The notes beneath the pieces are model-generated. The model did no database searches. It saw nothing but the letters and a program-made list of their open reading frames with translations, and was not told where the DNA came from. From Symsagittifera roscoffensis (Eukaryota > Xenacoelomorpha > Acoela > Convolutidae), in contig NC_087066.1 in assembly GCF_963678635.1 (NCBI RefSeq), positions 61,102,875 to 61,166,874 of the forward strand: a stretch of 64,000 nucleotides of DNA, read 5' to 3'. Below, in pieces: positions 13,215 through 23,110 of this stretch (positions within the stretch are counted from its first letter, which is position 1; each line of letters begins with the position of its first letter). Made by a program: the position numbers and the translations under genes.

Positions 13215-13400
13215 GAACTATAGACTTAGTGTCAGCTCCCTACTTCTAAACTCATCGCTCATGTTAATTCCTGGTCTCTCTTTCCTAACTTGCAGCACCT
13301 CTAATGTAAGTAACTTAATGCTGCTGGGAGCCTGGTCGATCATCTTCCAATTAAACTCCGATTTACCACTATTACTACCACACTGCCGTACATGCTCTCC
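13215..13400 (-). pseudogene. Penelope-like element C-terminal coding end, copy 1
   Basis: The minus strand reads HTPFGEHVRQCG, then KLLTLEVLQVRKERPGINM, then DEFRSRELTLSL before a stop at about 13,215. This matches the C-terminal end of Penelope-like proteins, where a helix of the form LL.LEALYI....P.LNTRDEYRSR.LTL closes the region containing the GIY-YIG nuclease. The nuclease core itself was not found upstream in this unit. The segment is a fragment without its RT and would not yield an active protein. Confidence 0.7.
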
Positions 13401-13932
13401 AAATGGTGTGTTCTCTTTTCGATGGTTCCAGAATCGAAAAACTTTTGCTAGAACAAAAATACTGAAAAAATTTACATGTTAGCACGAATTTAGCAACAAA
13501 AAAAATATGAAAAGGTGGCTAAATGAATAAAAATTGTTTCATGAAAGCTGTTACAGATTTTTGCTAAAAAATTATGAAGTTGTGATTGGTTAATTTTTGT
13601 AAATTTTGAAATAATGACGTGTATGACACTTTTTATGATATTTGATCTTTTTAACAGAATTGTTTAGATTTTTAAAACCTGAAGATGCAAAAAAAGTGCA
13701 AAATTATTTGTTCTCAAATTACTTAATTATTTTTGCCTCTCGATTTGCTTTTGGTTTTTCATTTTCCTAAGTCTCGAACGCGTCTCCGAAACAGGGTTTC
13801 AGATTTTTCCCTAGTTTCCTTATAATGTTTTTTGAATCTGTATCTCAAGGATAGAGGAGGGATGGGCTTTTGTATCTCGTCTGGACTAAAACTTACTGTT
13901 GCTACTTTTTCGATACCAAATGTTTTCACACG

Positions 13933-14337
13933 TTATGTATCGTAAGTTTTGCTGTTTTCATTTCCAGGAGGTTTTTGTAGATCCCTGAAGTGCTTCTTCA
14001 TCGGACGTATACCATTTTTTTTATTGGAAAGGCTTGATGTTTTGACGAAGACATTTTGTTGTAATCGATCTATCGTTATTGCTTTGATGGGGCTGATGCT
14101 GTTGTTTATCAGCTCTTGCCACATAAAGATATCGTTTTTATTTCGCAGATTTCCTCGAATAAGCAGATCTTGGAAAGTTTCTTGGTGTTTTTTTCTTGTT
14201 CGGGTTGAATTCGAGTCCAGGAACAGTGAACAATTTTCCTTGTAGTCGTTTTTGAATAGGATCGGATACAACTTTGAGGACACGATCAAGCAATTATAAT
14301 CAATGTTGTAAACCATAGAATAAGGGATAATTTTCAA
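13933..14337 (-). other. Open frame repeated in each Penelope array unit
   Basis: 134 codons are open on the minus strand. The corresponding stretch of the partial third unit (15,198-15,515) is open for 105 codons with nearly the same residues, and copy 1 (12,911-13,093) is broken. The reading includes LDSNSTRTRKKHQ and NDIFMWQELINNSISP, hydrophilic with no recognised motif. In minus-strand order it lies just downstream of the C-terminal stop, so it may be the 5' coding part of the next head-to-tail unit. I do not assign a function. Confidence 0.3.
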
Positions 14338-14413
14338 CCGCCTTTTCCTTATCTCATGCTACTATGTAAGTCATTTCAGAAATTTTTGTTTTAGCCAAAG
14401 TTTTTCGATTCTG

Positions 14414-14600
14414 GAACTATAGACTTAGTGTCAGCTCCCTACTTCTAAACTCATCGCTCGTGTTAATTCCTGGTCTCTCTTTCCTAAATGGCAGCGCCTC
14501 TAATGTAAGTAACTTAATGCTGCTGGGAGCCTGGTCGATCATCTTCCAATCAAACTCCGATTTACCACTATTACTACCACACTGCCTTACATGCTCTCCA
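14414..14600 (-). pseudogene. Penelope-like element C-terminal coding end, copy 2
   Basis: This is the second array copy of the same C-terminal segment, with the same closing block FRSRELTLSL and a few substitutions. The preceding cysteine/glycine segment (HVRQCG in copy 1) has changed. It is as truncated as copy 1. Confidence 0.7.
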
Positions 14601-15545
14601 AATGGTGTGTTCTCTTTTCGATGGTTCCAGAATCGGAAAATTTTTGCTAGAACAAAAATACTGAAAAAACTTACATGTTAGCATGAATTTAGCTACGAAA
14701 AAAATATGAAAATGTGGCTAAATGAATAAAAATTGTTACATAAAAGCTGTTACAGAATTTTGGTAAAAAATTATGAAGTTGTGATTGGATATTTTTGTAA
14801 ATTTTGAAATAATGACGTGTATGACACTTTTCATGATATTTGATCTTTTTTAACAGATTAGTTCAGATTTTTAAAACCTGAAGATGCACAAAAAAGTGCA
14901 AAATTATTTGTTCTCAAATTACTTAATTGTTTTTGCCTCTCGATTTGCTTTTGGTTTTTCATTTTCCTAAGTCTCGAACGCGTCTCCGAAACAGGGTTTC
15001 AGATTTTTCCCTAGTTTCCTTATAATGTTTTTTGAATCTGTATCTCAAGGATAGAGGAGGGATGGGCTTTTGTATCTCGTCTGGACTAAAACTTACTGTT
15101 GCTACTTTTTCGATACCAAATGTTTTCACACGTTATGTATCGTAAGTTTTGCTGTTTTCATTTCCAGGAGGTTTTTGTAGATCCCTGAAGTGCTTCTTCA
15201 TCGGACGTATACCATTTTTTTATTGGAAAGGCTTGATGTTTTGACGAAGACATTTTGTTGTAATCGATCTATCGTTATTGCTTTGATGGGGCTGATGCTG
15301 TTGTTTATCAGCTCTTGCCACATAAAGATATCGTTTTTATCTCGCAGATTTCCTCGAATAAGCAGATCTTGGAAAGTTTCTTGGTGTTTTTTTCTTGTTC
15401 GGGTTGAATTCGAGTCCAGGAACAGTGAACAATTTTCCTTGTAGTCGTTTTTGAATAGGATCGGATACAACTTTGATGACACGATCAAGCAATTATAATC
15501 AATGTTGTAAACCATAAAATAAGGGGATAATTTTCAACCGCCTTT

Positions 15546-15959
15546 AGATGCAGACCGTCAGTTCTTTGGACAAAATATCGTAAAAACAATTAAATACATC
15601 AAATTCCTCTAGCTCACATCATCTCAAAAGACATGGTTTGAACAACGGTAAAGGATATCATTTCGGAGGGAATTGGAAATGTATATCAGGAACGCTTTCG
15701 CCCAATTGTGCATCATCAGGTTTAAAAGTCTTCTCTTTTTATAAAATGATCACCGATCACAAAAATATCCTAAGATAATGGCTATTCGAAATAATGAAAG
15801 TTCAACCAATCAGAAGTTTATAAATTTGAATTTTGTGCCAAAATTACAACATTATTATATCATTAGACTTAAGTTTCTGTGACATTCTATTAAATTTGTC
15901 TTTTCATTAAAATGACTTTAATTTAATTTTTCGGTTTGTCTCATTTTCCAAATTTGAAA
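15546..15959. other. Spacer between array and longer Penelope relict
   Basis: AT-rich sequence with no reading recognised. A GC-poor segment with the motif CATCATCAGG near 15,710 marks the change from array unit to non-array sequence. Confidence 0.35.
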
Positions 15960-16790
15960 CATGTCAAGTTCTTGTTTCGAAATTTATTTATTTTTGTATT
16001 AGCTGAAAATTTGTTTTCGGAACTATACTTTAAGGGTCTGTCCCCTGCTTCTGAAATCATTGCGCGTGTTTAGTCTCGGTCTCTCATTCCAGATGTGAAG
16101 TGCTTCTAATTTCAGTAGCTTGACGTTGGTGTTAGCTTGGTCTATAACCTTTCAAGACTTTCATGCTCTCGTGCGCTCATTTCCACACTGCCATAGATGC
16201 TGTCCTATACTGAGTCCTCCTTTCGGCGTTGTCAATTCTAGCGGTTTGATGTCGAACCTTTCGGCCAACATGGGTGGATTTAGATTCACAACGTGAAGTT
16301 TTGAAAATCACTTTTATTTTCAGTTCAAGCGAAGAAGAAGTTTCTAAGGCAAGTTTTCAGCTCTCTGCTGCTTAAAAAAAATTGATACTTCGATTGTATT
16401 CCGCATCTTATATGCAAACACTGCGCAACTCTTGAACTTAGGAAGTGGCCCTGTATCAGTTGATTTAAGATACCATCCGCAGATTAGGTTTTAACGTGTG
16501 TCCACAATAAAGTTAATGTCAAGAAAGACTAATTTGCCTTTCTCGTTAGTCTTTTTGGAAGCAATCTGTAGATTGGGTTGTAATTGATTTGCAGCATTTG
16601 ATAACTGTTCTGAATCTGCTTTCACAGTTCTCACGATCTCATCTACATATCTCAGAAAGAGTTTTTTCCTTAACTCATAACATGCCGAGCAAAACCAAAC
16701 AACTTTAGCTATGTTTCTATATTCGATTTCTCGAAGCTTGCCACATTTTGATGAAAACAAGTTAACAATTTTCACATACACCACTCTTCT
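15960..16790 (-). pseudogene. Dead Penelope-like retroelement: RT end plus C-terminal tail
   Basis: The minus strand at 16,784-16,491 is open and reads LFLRYVDEIVRTV, then LQPNLQI and KGKLVFLDINFIVD. This is the palm active-site region of Penelope-like RT; the canonical RYVDD is RYVDE here, so one catalytic aspartate is changed. Further on (about 16,440-16,370) a TDTGPL..F.SCAVFAYK block fits the known WYQKPTDTG..LNFRSCAP..YK region. From about 16,210 to 16,030 the tail reads LLKLEALHIWNERPRLNTRN and FRSRGQTLKV. The GIY-YIG nuclease core between them is missing or too decayed to see. These elements prime on chromosome ends or nicks and often insert in tandem, which fits the adjoining array. 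Confidence 0.8.
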
Positions 16791-18871
16791 GTCTATACGT
16801 ATCTTTTTCCTTCACTCTGAACGGATGCCATTTAGATCTTCAATTGGCTTGCAAAATTTGGGATTTTTTCCTCAATACAGTTTCAAATTCTTTCATCCTC
16901 AAATTTACCAGTATGGCTGCAGGAGAGGCTCCCATAGCCAAACCATCCTTATGTGTATACCAAATTACATTTCAAATATAGTGTACTTGACCTACAGCAA
17001 GTTTTAGCAATCTCTTCATATTATTGCGTGCAATCTAGCACTAGTTTCGTTCTTTAGTATCCATCTTAAAAATGGTGGGGGAGAAGTGTGGAGTTCATCA
17101 CTTAGCAGACTACGAGGAATGAAACTTACGGAGCACAAAGCAAAGAACAAACACAACAACACTAACAATTTGATGAAATACCATCCACTTGATCCCTTCT
17201 CTTCCGTTTCGCTGGTGCCTTCTTACTTCTCTGCGAGGGTCTGGTTTGGGCTGATCTTGTCTTGTCTATCAGTTCCAGTATATTTCCCTGATTCTCCACT
17301 ACCAGCCTGAGTGACTTCAACTCCAGCGCACTATCTTGCTGAAAGTCCAAATTTACTCTCACGAATTCTGGCTAAAGTTTTCACTTTCTCTTCTATAGGA
17401 GGTACTTGGTCACCGGAATGAACAAAATGCTCGTGCTGCGTATCAGTGCTTCCTCGATGTGGGCAGGCCTTCCTCTATCAATATACTTTCGTCCCGATTC
17501 CTGTACTTCTAGTTAATTGGATAATCTTCTGTGCAGCTGAATCTAGAGTTGTTTGATCTGTGGCTGCTAATTGAATTGTCCACACCACAATGTCTTCTTT
17601 GACAGCGATTTATCTATAAATTAACATAATATTAAGGATAAATCGCTTGTGAACGCAAGTGAAAATGACGCATTTGAACGACTGTAGCAAATGTGACGCA
17701 AGTGAACGCCTGCCTCTAAAAAGGATTTTTTTAGAAGTTGGGTTCCCGTTTCATATTACGTTCGGCTCAAATCAGTCATTCTTCTTCGTATCGCAAGCGG
17801 TGCGAAGCTCAGCTTAGCCTCTGTGAAGTAAATATTTACCAAAACGGTCTTTGAAAGAGATAACATGTGAATTTGCGTTTAGTTTTGCCAACTAGTAGAA
17901 TTTGGATTTTTTAAGCTTTTTTTGATGGAAAGTTGTTTATCTCTGACTACCGTTTTTTTTCAATGGAAATAAGTTCGTTTTTTGACAACTTCTTTTTCAA
18001 ATCAAGCTTCTCATTTTTTTTATGAAAAGAATTGAATAGAAATATGTTAGATATCAATATCAGTATCTTACTTACAAAAGGCGAGCTTTTACAAATGCAT
18101 TAGGCTACCGACAGCGTAATCAACGAACAAAGCAAATAGTATTTGATAACATCTGTTCGACTGCTTCTCTGCAAAAATTTTTTTTCATCTGGCGTCAAAA
18201 AAATGGAATTCGTTGCCCAGTAAATTACGAAATTTTGGTATTACCACATCTACGTTCAAGTAAAAATTAAAAGAGTTCTACACTACTGAAATGAAATCTA
18301 ATCCTTTATATACGCTTAGAAATAAATGGCGTGAATTTCGTTTTCATTATTATTATTATTTTCATATTATCATTATTAACTGATTTACAGTTATATGTTA
18401 GTTTTGACAATGTTTTAATAATTTTACGTTTACAAATATTTTTTACTGCACATTTTCTATCTTGAATTGATGATTTTATTGATGTAATAATTTCATCTCA
18501 GTTTATTCAAACATAGGAGTAACTAATCTGATTTTGTAACTAATAGTAACTTTACACTCTTACTATACTAATGCAACGACTTTTGTGTATAGTAATCAAA
18601 GTGATGTTTCTTCTTGAATACCTTGAATTATCCGAAACTGTGATCTTATCTCTTGGGAAACTTATGAGAAAGAATCCGTTTTTCCCGATTGATGTTTGTC
18701 AAATGGTTATTTCGCTTTAGTTGAATTTGTCCAACTATACATTTTCCTTGTTCATTATATTTATGAGCCTTGTCAAATATTTTCCTTCGCTTGCTACCCC
18801 TCTGAATAGAATTAGTTGCTGAACATCGTTTCTTTTTTAAAAAGCTTGTAAAGTAGCCTGAACAAAATCGG
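16791..18871. other. Intergenic region upstream of the abLIM-like gene
   Basis: Nothing here could be firmly annotated. 17,085-17,600 is less AT-rich and gives protein-like but broken minus-strand readings (17,162-17,362 open for 66 codons, with AKRKRRD near its C-terminus; about 17,600-17,510 with TTLDSAAQKIIQLTRSTG). 17,780-17,830 carries a decayed form of the GCGAAGC/CCTCTGTG motif seen in the SINE tails. From 17.9 kb to the gene the sequence is AT-rich and is where the promoter or 5' UTR exon would lie, but no TATA or initiator can be defended. Confidence 0.4.
18346..18377. repeat. (ATT)n microsatellite
   Basis: A short run of ATT units with one TTTC and one ATC interruption. It lies about 0.5 kb upstream of the start codon. 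Confidence 0.8.
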
Positions 18872-18888
18872 ATGTTCTTTTTTTAAAG
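18872..18888 (+). promoter_or_regulatory. Probable 3' splice acceptor just before the start codon
   Basis: A tract of TTCTTTTTTT followed by AAAG ends 3 nt before the ATG at 18,892, giving ATA as the only exonic leader. Polypyrimidine plus AG at this spot looks like a genuine acceptor, so the mature 5' end is probably joined from an upstream untranslated exon or a trans-spliced leader. A plain unspliced 5' UTR remains possible. Confidence 0.5.
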
Positions 18889-18891
18889 ATA

Positions 18892-19459
18892 ATGGGTGCT
18901 GCCTGTGGCAAAGGCCACACTTTGAATGAGGAAGATGCACCCTACGAAACGAAAGGCTCATTAAAGAAACCTGTGAGTCCTGACAGACAAAAAGACGATG
19001 ATGCGGCTGAAGTCATTGAAGAAAACGTTGTCGTCCAGGAAAGTAAAGGTGATTTGAAGTCAGAAGTCAAAAGTAGTGCGATTAAAGTGCAATTCCCCGA
19101 ACATCAAGACATTAAAAAGTATATCGACCCCGAAACTTCGGAAACCTGCTTCGTCAATGAAATTGAAAGTGCCACAGTTGTAGCACAAAAAAGTAGTTTC
19201 TATATCCCATCTGTGTTTCACTACACTTATGGATTGAGTTGCTGCTCCTGCAAGCTCTCGCTGAACGAATCATGCACTGTGATTTTTGGTTTCACCTATC
19301 ACCAGAGCCCACGCTGTCTGTGCTGTAGTGTGTGCAATGCTCCCCTTACAGGAATCAAAAAGAAGTCAGATATCACAATATCATCCAACGGACAGTTATT
19401 TTGCGCCGAATGTTCCGTTAAGGATGCACCGCTCGTCTGTGCCGCGAGCCACGAAGAAA
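18892..19459 (+). CDS. Actin-binding LIM (abLIM/UNC-115-like) protein, exon 1
   Basis: This encodes residues 1-189. The start is the first ATG after the acceptor and opens with MGAACGKG: Gly2 and Cys5 form an N-myristoylation/palmitoylation-like motif, which would tether the protein to membrane (inferred). Residues 10-100 are acidic and polar. Residues 117-174 form LIM unit 1: C117, C120, then C142, C145, C148, and C171, C174. The usual histidine three residues before C142 is Ser139, with His137 nearby. C183 and H187 begin LIM unit 2, which continues in exon 2. The exon ends with one base of a split codon before a GTAAGT donor at 19,460. Retention of the 125-bp intron would stop the frame at 19,560, giving 222 residues. 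The family links actin filaments to signalling at the cell cortex. Identification rests on the LIM units plus the headpiece in exon 3. Confidence 0.85.
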
Positions 19460-19584
19460 GTAAGTTAATGTGTTCAATATTGCGCGATCTTTGCTCATTG
19501 CCAATTATTTCCAGCTATCTTAATCGAGGTGTTTCTCTGCAAAGTGCAACCAAACCATAATATTCGCTGATTCTTTTGTTTTAG
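19460..19584 (+). other. Intron 1 (125 bp) of the abLIM-like gene
   Basis: The donor is GTAAGT and the acceptor TTCTTTTGTTTTAG; both are canonical. It splits a codon after its first base (phase 1), giving Ile190. It interrupts LIM unit 2. Confidence 0.85.
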
Positions 19585-20289
19585 TTAACGAAGAAGATCT
19601 AGATTTCACAGAAATAGCAGTTGGAAGGCGATTCAAATCAAATAATCTGAAATGCAGTATATGTCAGTTGCCACTGTCTAATACAAAAATATTTAAAGAC
19701 GAAAAACTTTTCTGTGGCAACTGTTACACCGAAAATGTGGCACCTACATGTCATCAAACCGGTCGAAAAATTGTCGGCCGAGCTCTAAAAGTGGGCGAAG
19801 AAGTTTATCAGATCGATGCAGTAAAATGTCCGAAATGCGGGTTCAAAATGTGCGACAATGAGAGTGTTTATCTAGTGCAAGGCCAGCCTCCAGTTCACAT
19901 GGACTGCTCTAAGAGCGTCAGTAGCGAGTTTTACAAAATCACAACCGACGACGAGGCTCTGTTTTCCGCATTCGAAGATAACGGATCAGATTCAGACCGC
20001 GGAGGCCATATGTCAGATTCGAGAAAACAAAAGCGAACAGATTTCAGTTACTCCTCTATAAACACTTCTTTCAGCTCCTTGCCCTTTTCCAGAGTAGACA
20101 GACCAGAGACTATAATACCCCCAGTGTACAGGTTAAAGAATGCAAATCAGTACATGGGAAGTTACCTGAAGCCGGAACGAGACACCAAAACAAAACCTGG
20201 AAGTGTTTCTTTGGGCAGTCAAAACGGAACAGTCCACTCTAATGGAACAAAGGCGGTTTTCAATTCAACAATAGGAATCGATAAGAAAA
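19585..20289 (+). CDS. abLIM-like protein, exon 2 (LIM units 2-3 and linker)
   Basis: This encodes residues 190-424. LIM unit 2 keeps its second zinc site (C213, C216, C233, C236), while the positions expected to be His and Cys before C213 are Lys207 and Asn210. LIM unit 3 aligns by eye with the last LIM domain of vertebrate abLIM: it has VGRALKVGEEVY, then C271, C274 and VHMDC, so H294 and C297 complete a second zinc site. The first site is reduced to C245, with Thr248, Gln266 and Ala269 where Cys, His and Cys are expected. Residues 300-424 are Ser/Asp/Lys-rich and probably disordered. The exon ends phase 1 at a GTAAGTCAG donor (20,290). Read-through would add about 35 residues before a stop at 20,396, which could give a short LIM-only isoform. 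Confidence 0.88.
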
Positions 20290-20556
20290 GTAAGTCAGTG
20301 CCAGCTATGCTAGTCTTTCGTACGATTACCACGCTTCCAAGCATATATGAACTGCTTAGCATTTTCGCGAGGTTTCGGCTTAAGCTCAAATTTTAGTTAA
20401 AATAGCGTAGAGGAGAGCATCATGTTGTGGTGCAATTTGTTAACCTTTCTCATGGTAGATATAGCATCTCTTAACTCCAAATGCGAAGTGTCCTCCATAT
20501 AGGAGAAAAGGGTTAGCTGTTGGTTTTTAAATCTTAATTAATTATTTCAAGTGCGT

Positions 20557-20579
20557 GGGGAGGGGGGGGGGGGGGGGGG
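20557..20579 (+). repeat. Poly-G run
   Basis: GGGGA followed by an unbroken run of about 18 G. It could form a G-quadruplex in DNA or in the intronic RNA. The length is prone to sequencing error. Confidence 0.85.
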
Positions 20580-20689
20580 TGGTCAGGTAGTGTATTAGTA
20601 TGTTTCTACTTTTTTTCCCAACCTAACTCGCAAACAAAAAACTCTCTCATTTGGGGGCACATTTGCTATAATCACGATCTGTAACATGG

Positions 20690-20895
20690 GAAACTTCATA
20701 GCATCTGTTTTCTGCCTCGTATTTAGCTAGTGTTAGATGATTGTTAGGTGTAATCTCGAGGTTGTAAGTTCGAATCCGACTTTACCAATGTTTTACTAAT
20801 TCGAGGATTATTTCTACTTTTTCTTATTTCCCTTTACAGAGCCTCTTTTTCTCGATAGTGTTTGCGAAGCGCAGCTTCGGCTGTGTTGAAAACTG
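20690..20895 (+). repeat. tRNA-type SINE, internally deleted copy
   Basis: A B-box-like AAGTTCGAATCC lies at 20,766-20,777. It is followed by a tail (ACTAATTCGAGG, then TTTCTACTTTTTCTTA, then GTTTGCGAAGCGCAGCTTCGG) that is shared with the copy at 35,220-35,465. The A-box part of the tRNA-like head is largely missing, although upstream sequence (CATCTGTTTTCTGC, TAGCTAGTGTT) still matches that copy. Confidence 0.6.
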
Positions 20896-21599
20896 CTTAG
20901 AAAAAATTGAAAAATTTTTTCATTATAATCGTTTTGACGTCCTGTAATGATGAGTCCAGGAATTAAATACGGTTTTAAATTTTTGGATTAAAATTAAATT
21001 TCTCATATAAATTTCTCGTATACGGTTTAAATTTCTCATATACGGTTTTAATTCGTTTTTTTTTGGAAGTTTGTGTTGTCTTCTCTTTCTTTTGCAGTGA
21101 CACGGAAGCAGTGAATGGAACCTTGTTGTAAATTTTTACGCTTGTACATATCAAATTGTTGGCATCAGGATTTTATTTGTTTCCTTAATTTTGACTAAAA
21201 ACCCGATTTTTCTAGTTTTCACAAATCATTCCTTTGCCGCATTTAAATTTGTGAAATGAGTTTTCATGAATCAAAAATGTGTTTAGTTCGTCCTTTCTCT
21301 TGAATTATTTTGAAGTCTTAGTTTCACGTTGATTTTCTTAAGTTGTCAATTTATGCAAAGCTCTTCTTCGCCTCTCCTTGATATTTCACAGCGGAACAAA
21401 TCTAAAAACTCTTTAAAATCAGCTAACAGTTGCTTAAATGGTTTTTGGTTGTAAATCTGTCACCGCGGATTTTCTATTGTCGGCTCATTTTTTGTTATGT
21501 AGCTGGCCATAAGATGTCAGCTCGTTGTCCATAAGTCTCATATTACGTTGAGTAGTTAACTAGGGTTTCTGCATGTTTTTAGAGTTTCTGCTGCTAGCG
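20896..21599. other. Intronic filler, no feature recognised
   Basis: AT-rich. There is a short ladder of repeats (ATTTCTCATATA, CGGTTTTAA) at about 20,985-21,055. No coding reading was recognised. It may include the 3' tail of the minus-strand LINE. Confidence 0.35.
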
Positions 21600-23110
21600 G
21601 TGTTCCTCGAACCTGATTTTCATGACCTTCCACTTGATTTTTAGTAGTATTACTTTGAGTCCCATAGGGTTTGTGAGGTATTTTCCAGTCTATTTGCTAG
21701 TCTCGTTGTTTTGAAGATAAACTTTTTTCTTGCCTTTTTTGCTTTTTTTCTGTACTTCCATATTGGTCTCCTAGTAGACCGAAATCCATTTCAGAACTTT
21801 TCTTCGAAATTTTTCTAATAACAATTGGTCCCTTGTGTTCACGTGCACACAAACTACTCCGTAAAACAGGACAAGTAAAATTAATGACTTATAATGTCCT
21901 AATTTAATAATTGCCGTGACTCATTATTTCTCAAGTAATGAAACACTTTGTTCAGTTTCTTGTTTCTGTATAGGTTGACCAGGGGCAGATCTAGGTTTTT
22001 CTTGAAGGGGGGCGGATTTTCAAAAAAAATTGATTTTCTGAGCTCTCCTAAATCACCAAAAAGACCTTATTTTGACTGAATTTTCTGCGCTGCAGGCAAA
22101 ATTTTGAAAAACAGGCAAAAAAGCGTTTTTAGGCACTTTTTTTTGAAAATGTTGACCAAAAAATCGCGTTTAGTAAAAATTTAGGGTCCGTCAGCCAAAA
22201 ATGGAAATCTCAAAATAGTACAAAGGGGGGACCCTTTGGGTCGGCAGGTGGTCGAATCCCTGACAGGGAGGCGTCCGCACCCCTCCCTAAATCCGCCCTT
22301 GAGGTTGACCAATTTAGGTTACTGTATATAGTTATTCCTAGATCTTTTATTTCCTTGGATCTGTCGAGCGTAGTGTTGCATATTTCAAAGTTTTTATTAG
22401 TGACTCCTCTAAACACCATTTTTGCGCATTTGTCAATTGCTCGTTCCATTCTGTTTGCGTTTAACCCCTTTTCTAGTTATTCCATATCCATTTAATTTTC
22501 TGTTTGTTTTCTATTAATTGCTAAAATTTTAAGACCGTCGGAAAAAATGTACGGATCACTAATTCCAAATATCTGGCAAATCGTTTAAAACAATGCAGAA
22601 AAGCCTGACCGAGAAGTGATTCTTGGGGCACTCCGCTTGACACATCTCATATTTTTGAACTGGAATTTTCGATTCTGTCAAATTAATTCCATTTATTAAG
22701 CTAATCATGTAAAACTTCAAAGTAACAGTCCCCTACTCCAATTTTGCTCACTTTGCACAGATGTTCATAATAAGTATGGTACTCGGTCGAATGCTTTGGA
22801 AAACTAGTAAAAAAAAAGGCAACGACTTCATTGCTTGCATTGTTGTGAATTGCAATGTATATTTTTTGGAGAAAAGAAAGCATGTTTTATGTCTTTGATC
22901 TGTTTTTACCGAAATCGTGCAGATTTTTGGACAACACTGTTGTAAAATTTTCATAAGGCTGCTATACAAACATTTCTCTAACGTTTTGCTCATAATGTTC
23001 AGAAGTGAAACACGTCTGTAATTTTTAATAAATCTGTCTCTTTGTTCAAAAATGTTGATATTGCTGCAATTTTCTCAATTTGCTTCCATCCAGATCTATT
23101 AAATTTTCGT
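21600..23110 (-). pseudogene. Second dead LINE (CR1/Jockey-like RT), split by a MITE
   Basis: Minus-strand frames read as RT. Motif A surroundings at about 22,830-22,780 read VVAFFFTSFPKHSTEYHT, where the catalytic aspartate position is Thr. A PQ.SLLGQ block (about 22,630) follows. The active-site loop at about 22,535 reads FSDGLKILAIN, where the family has FADD-x-K, so the second aspartate is Gly. Then 22,449-22,310 reads AIDKCAKMVFRG and LDRSKEIKDLGITIYSNLNW, typical of the post-palm region. At this point a 322-bp MITE interrupts the frame and LINE-like sequence resumes at about 21,970. It is catalytically dead and 5'-truncated, and lies antisense in intron 2. It is probably the same clade as the LINE at 9.2-11.8 kb. 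Confidence 0.8.
21980..22301. mobile_element. hAT-type MITE (322 bp) inserted in the LINE
   Basis: The ends are CAGGGGCAGATCTAGG and CCTAAATCCGCCCTTG, which are inverted repeats with three mismatches over 16 bp. They are flanked on both sides by the 8-bp direct repeat AGGTTGAC (21,972-21,979 and 22,302-22,309). The CAGGGGC start and 8-bp target duplication are hallmarks of hAT elements. There is no transposase, so it is non-autonomous. It contains no useful open frame. Confidence 0.9.

Larger units (their letters stand above)
12815..15545 (-). repeat. Tandem array of ~1.2-kb Penelope-like 3' units (about 2.3 copies)
   Basis: The same sequence recurs with a period of 1,198-1,199 bp: the marker AAGGCTTGAT lies at 12,831, 14,029 and 15,228. 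Copy 1 runs from about 12,815 to 14,013, copy 2 from 14,014 to 15,212, and a partial third copy ends at about 15,545, where the array abuts the longer Penelope-like relict. Copies 1 and 2 differ by scattered substitutions and 1-3 bp indels; copies 2 and 3 are closer. Each full unit carries the C-terminal coding end of a Penelope-like element on the minus strand. Head-to-tail partial copies are a known habit of this class. Confidence 0.85.
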
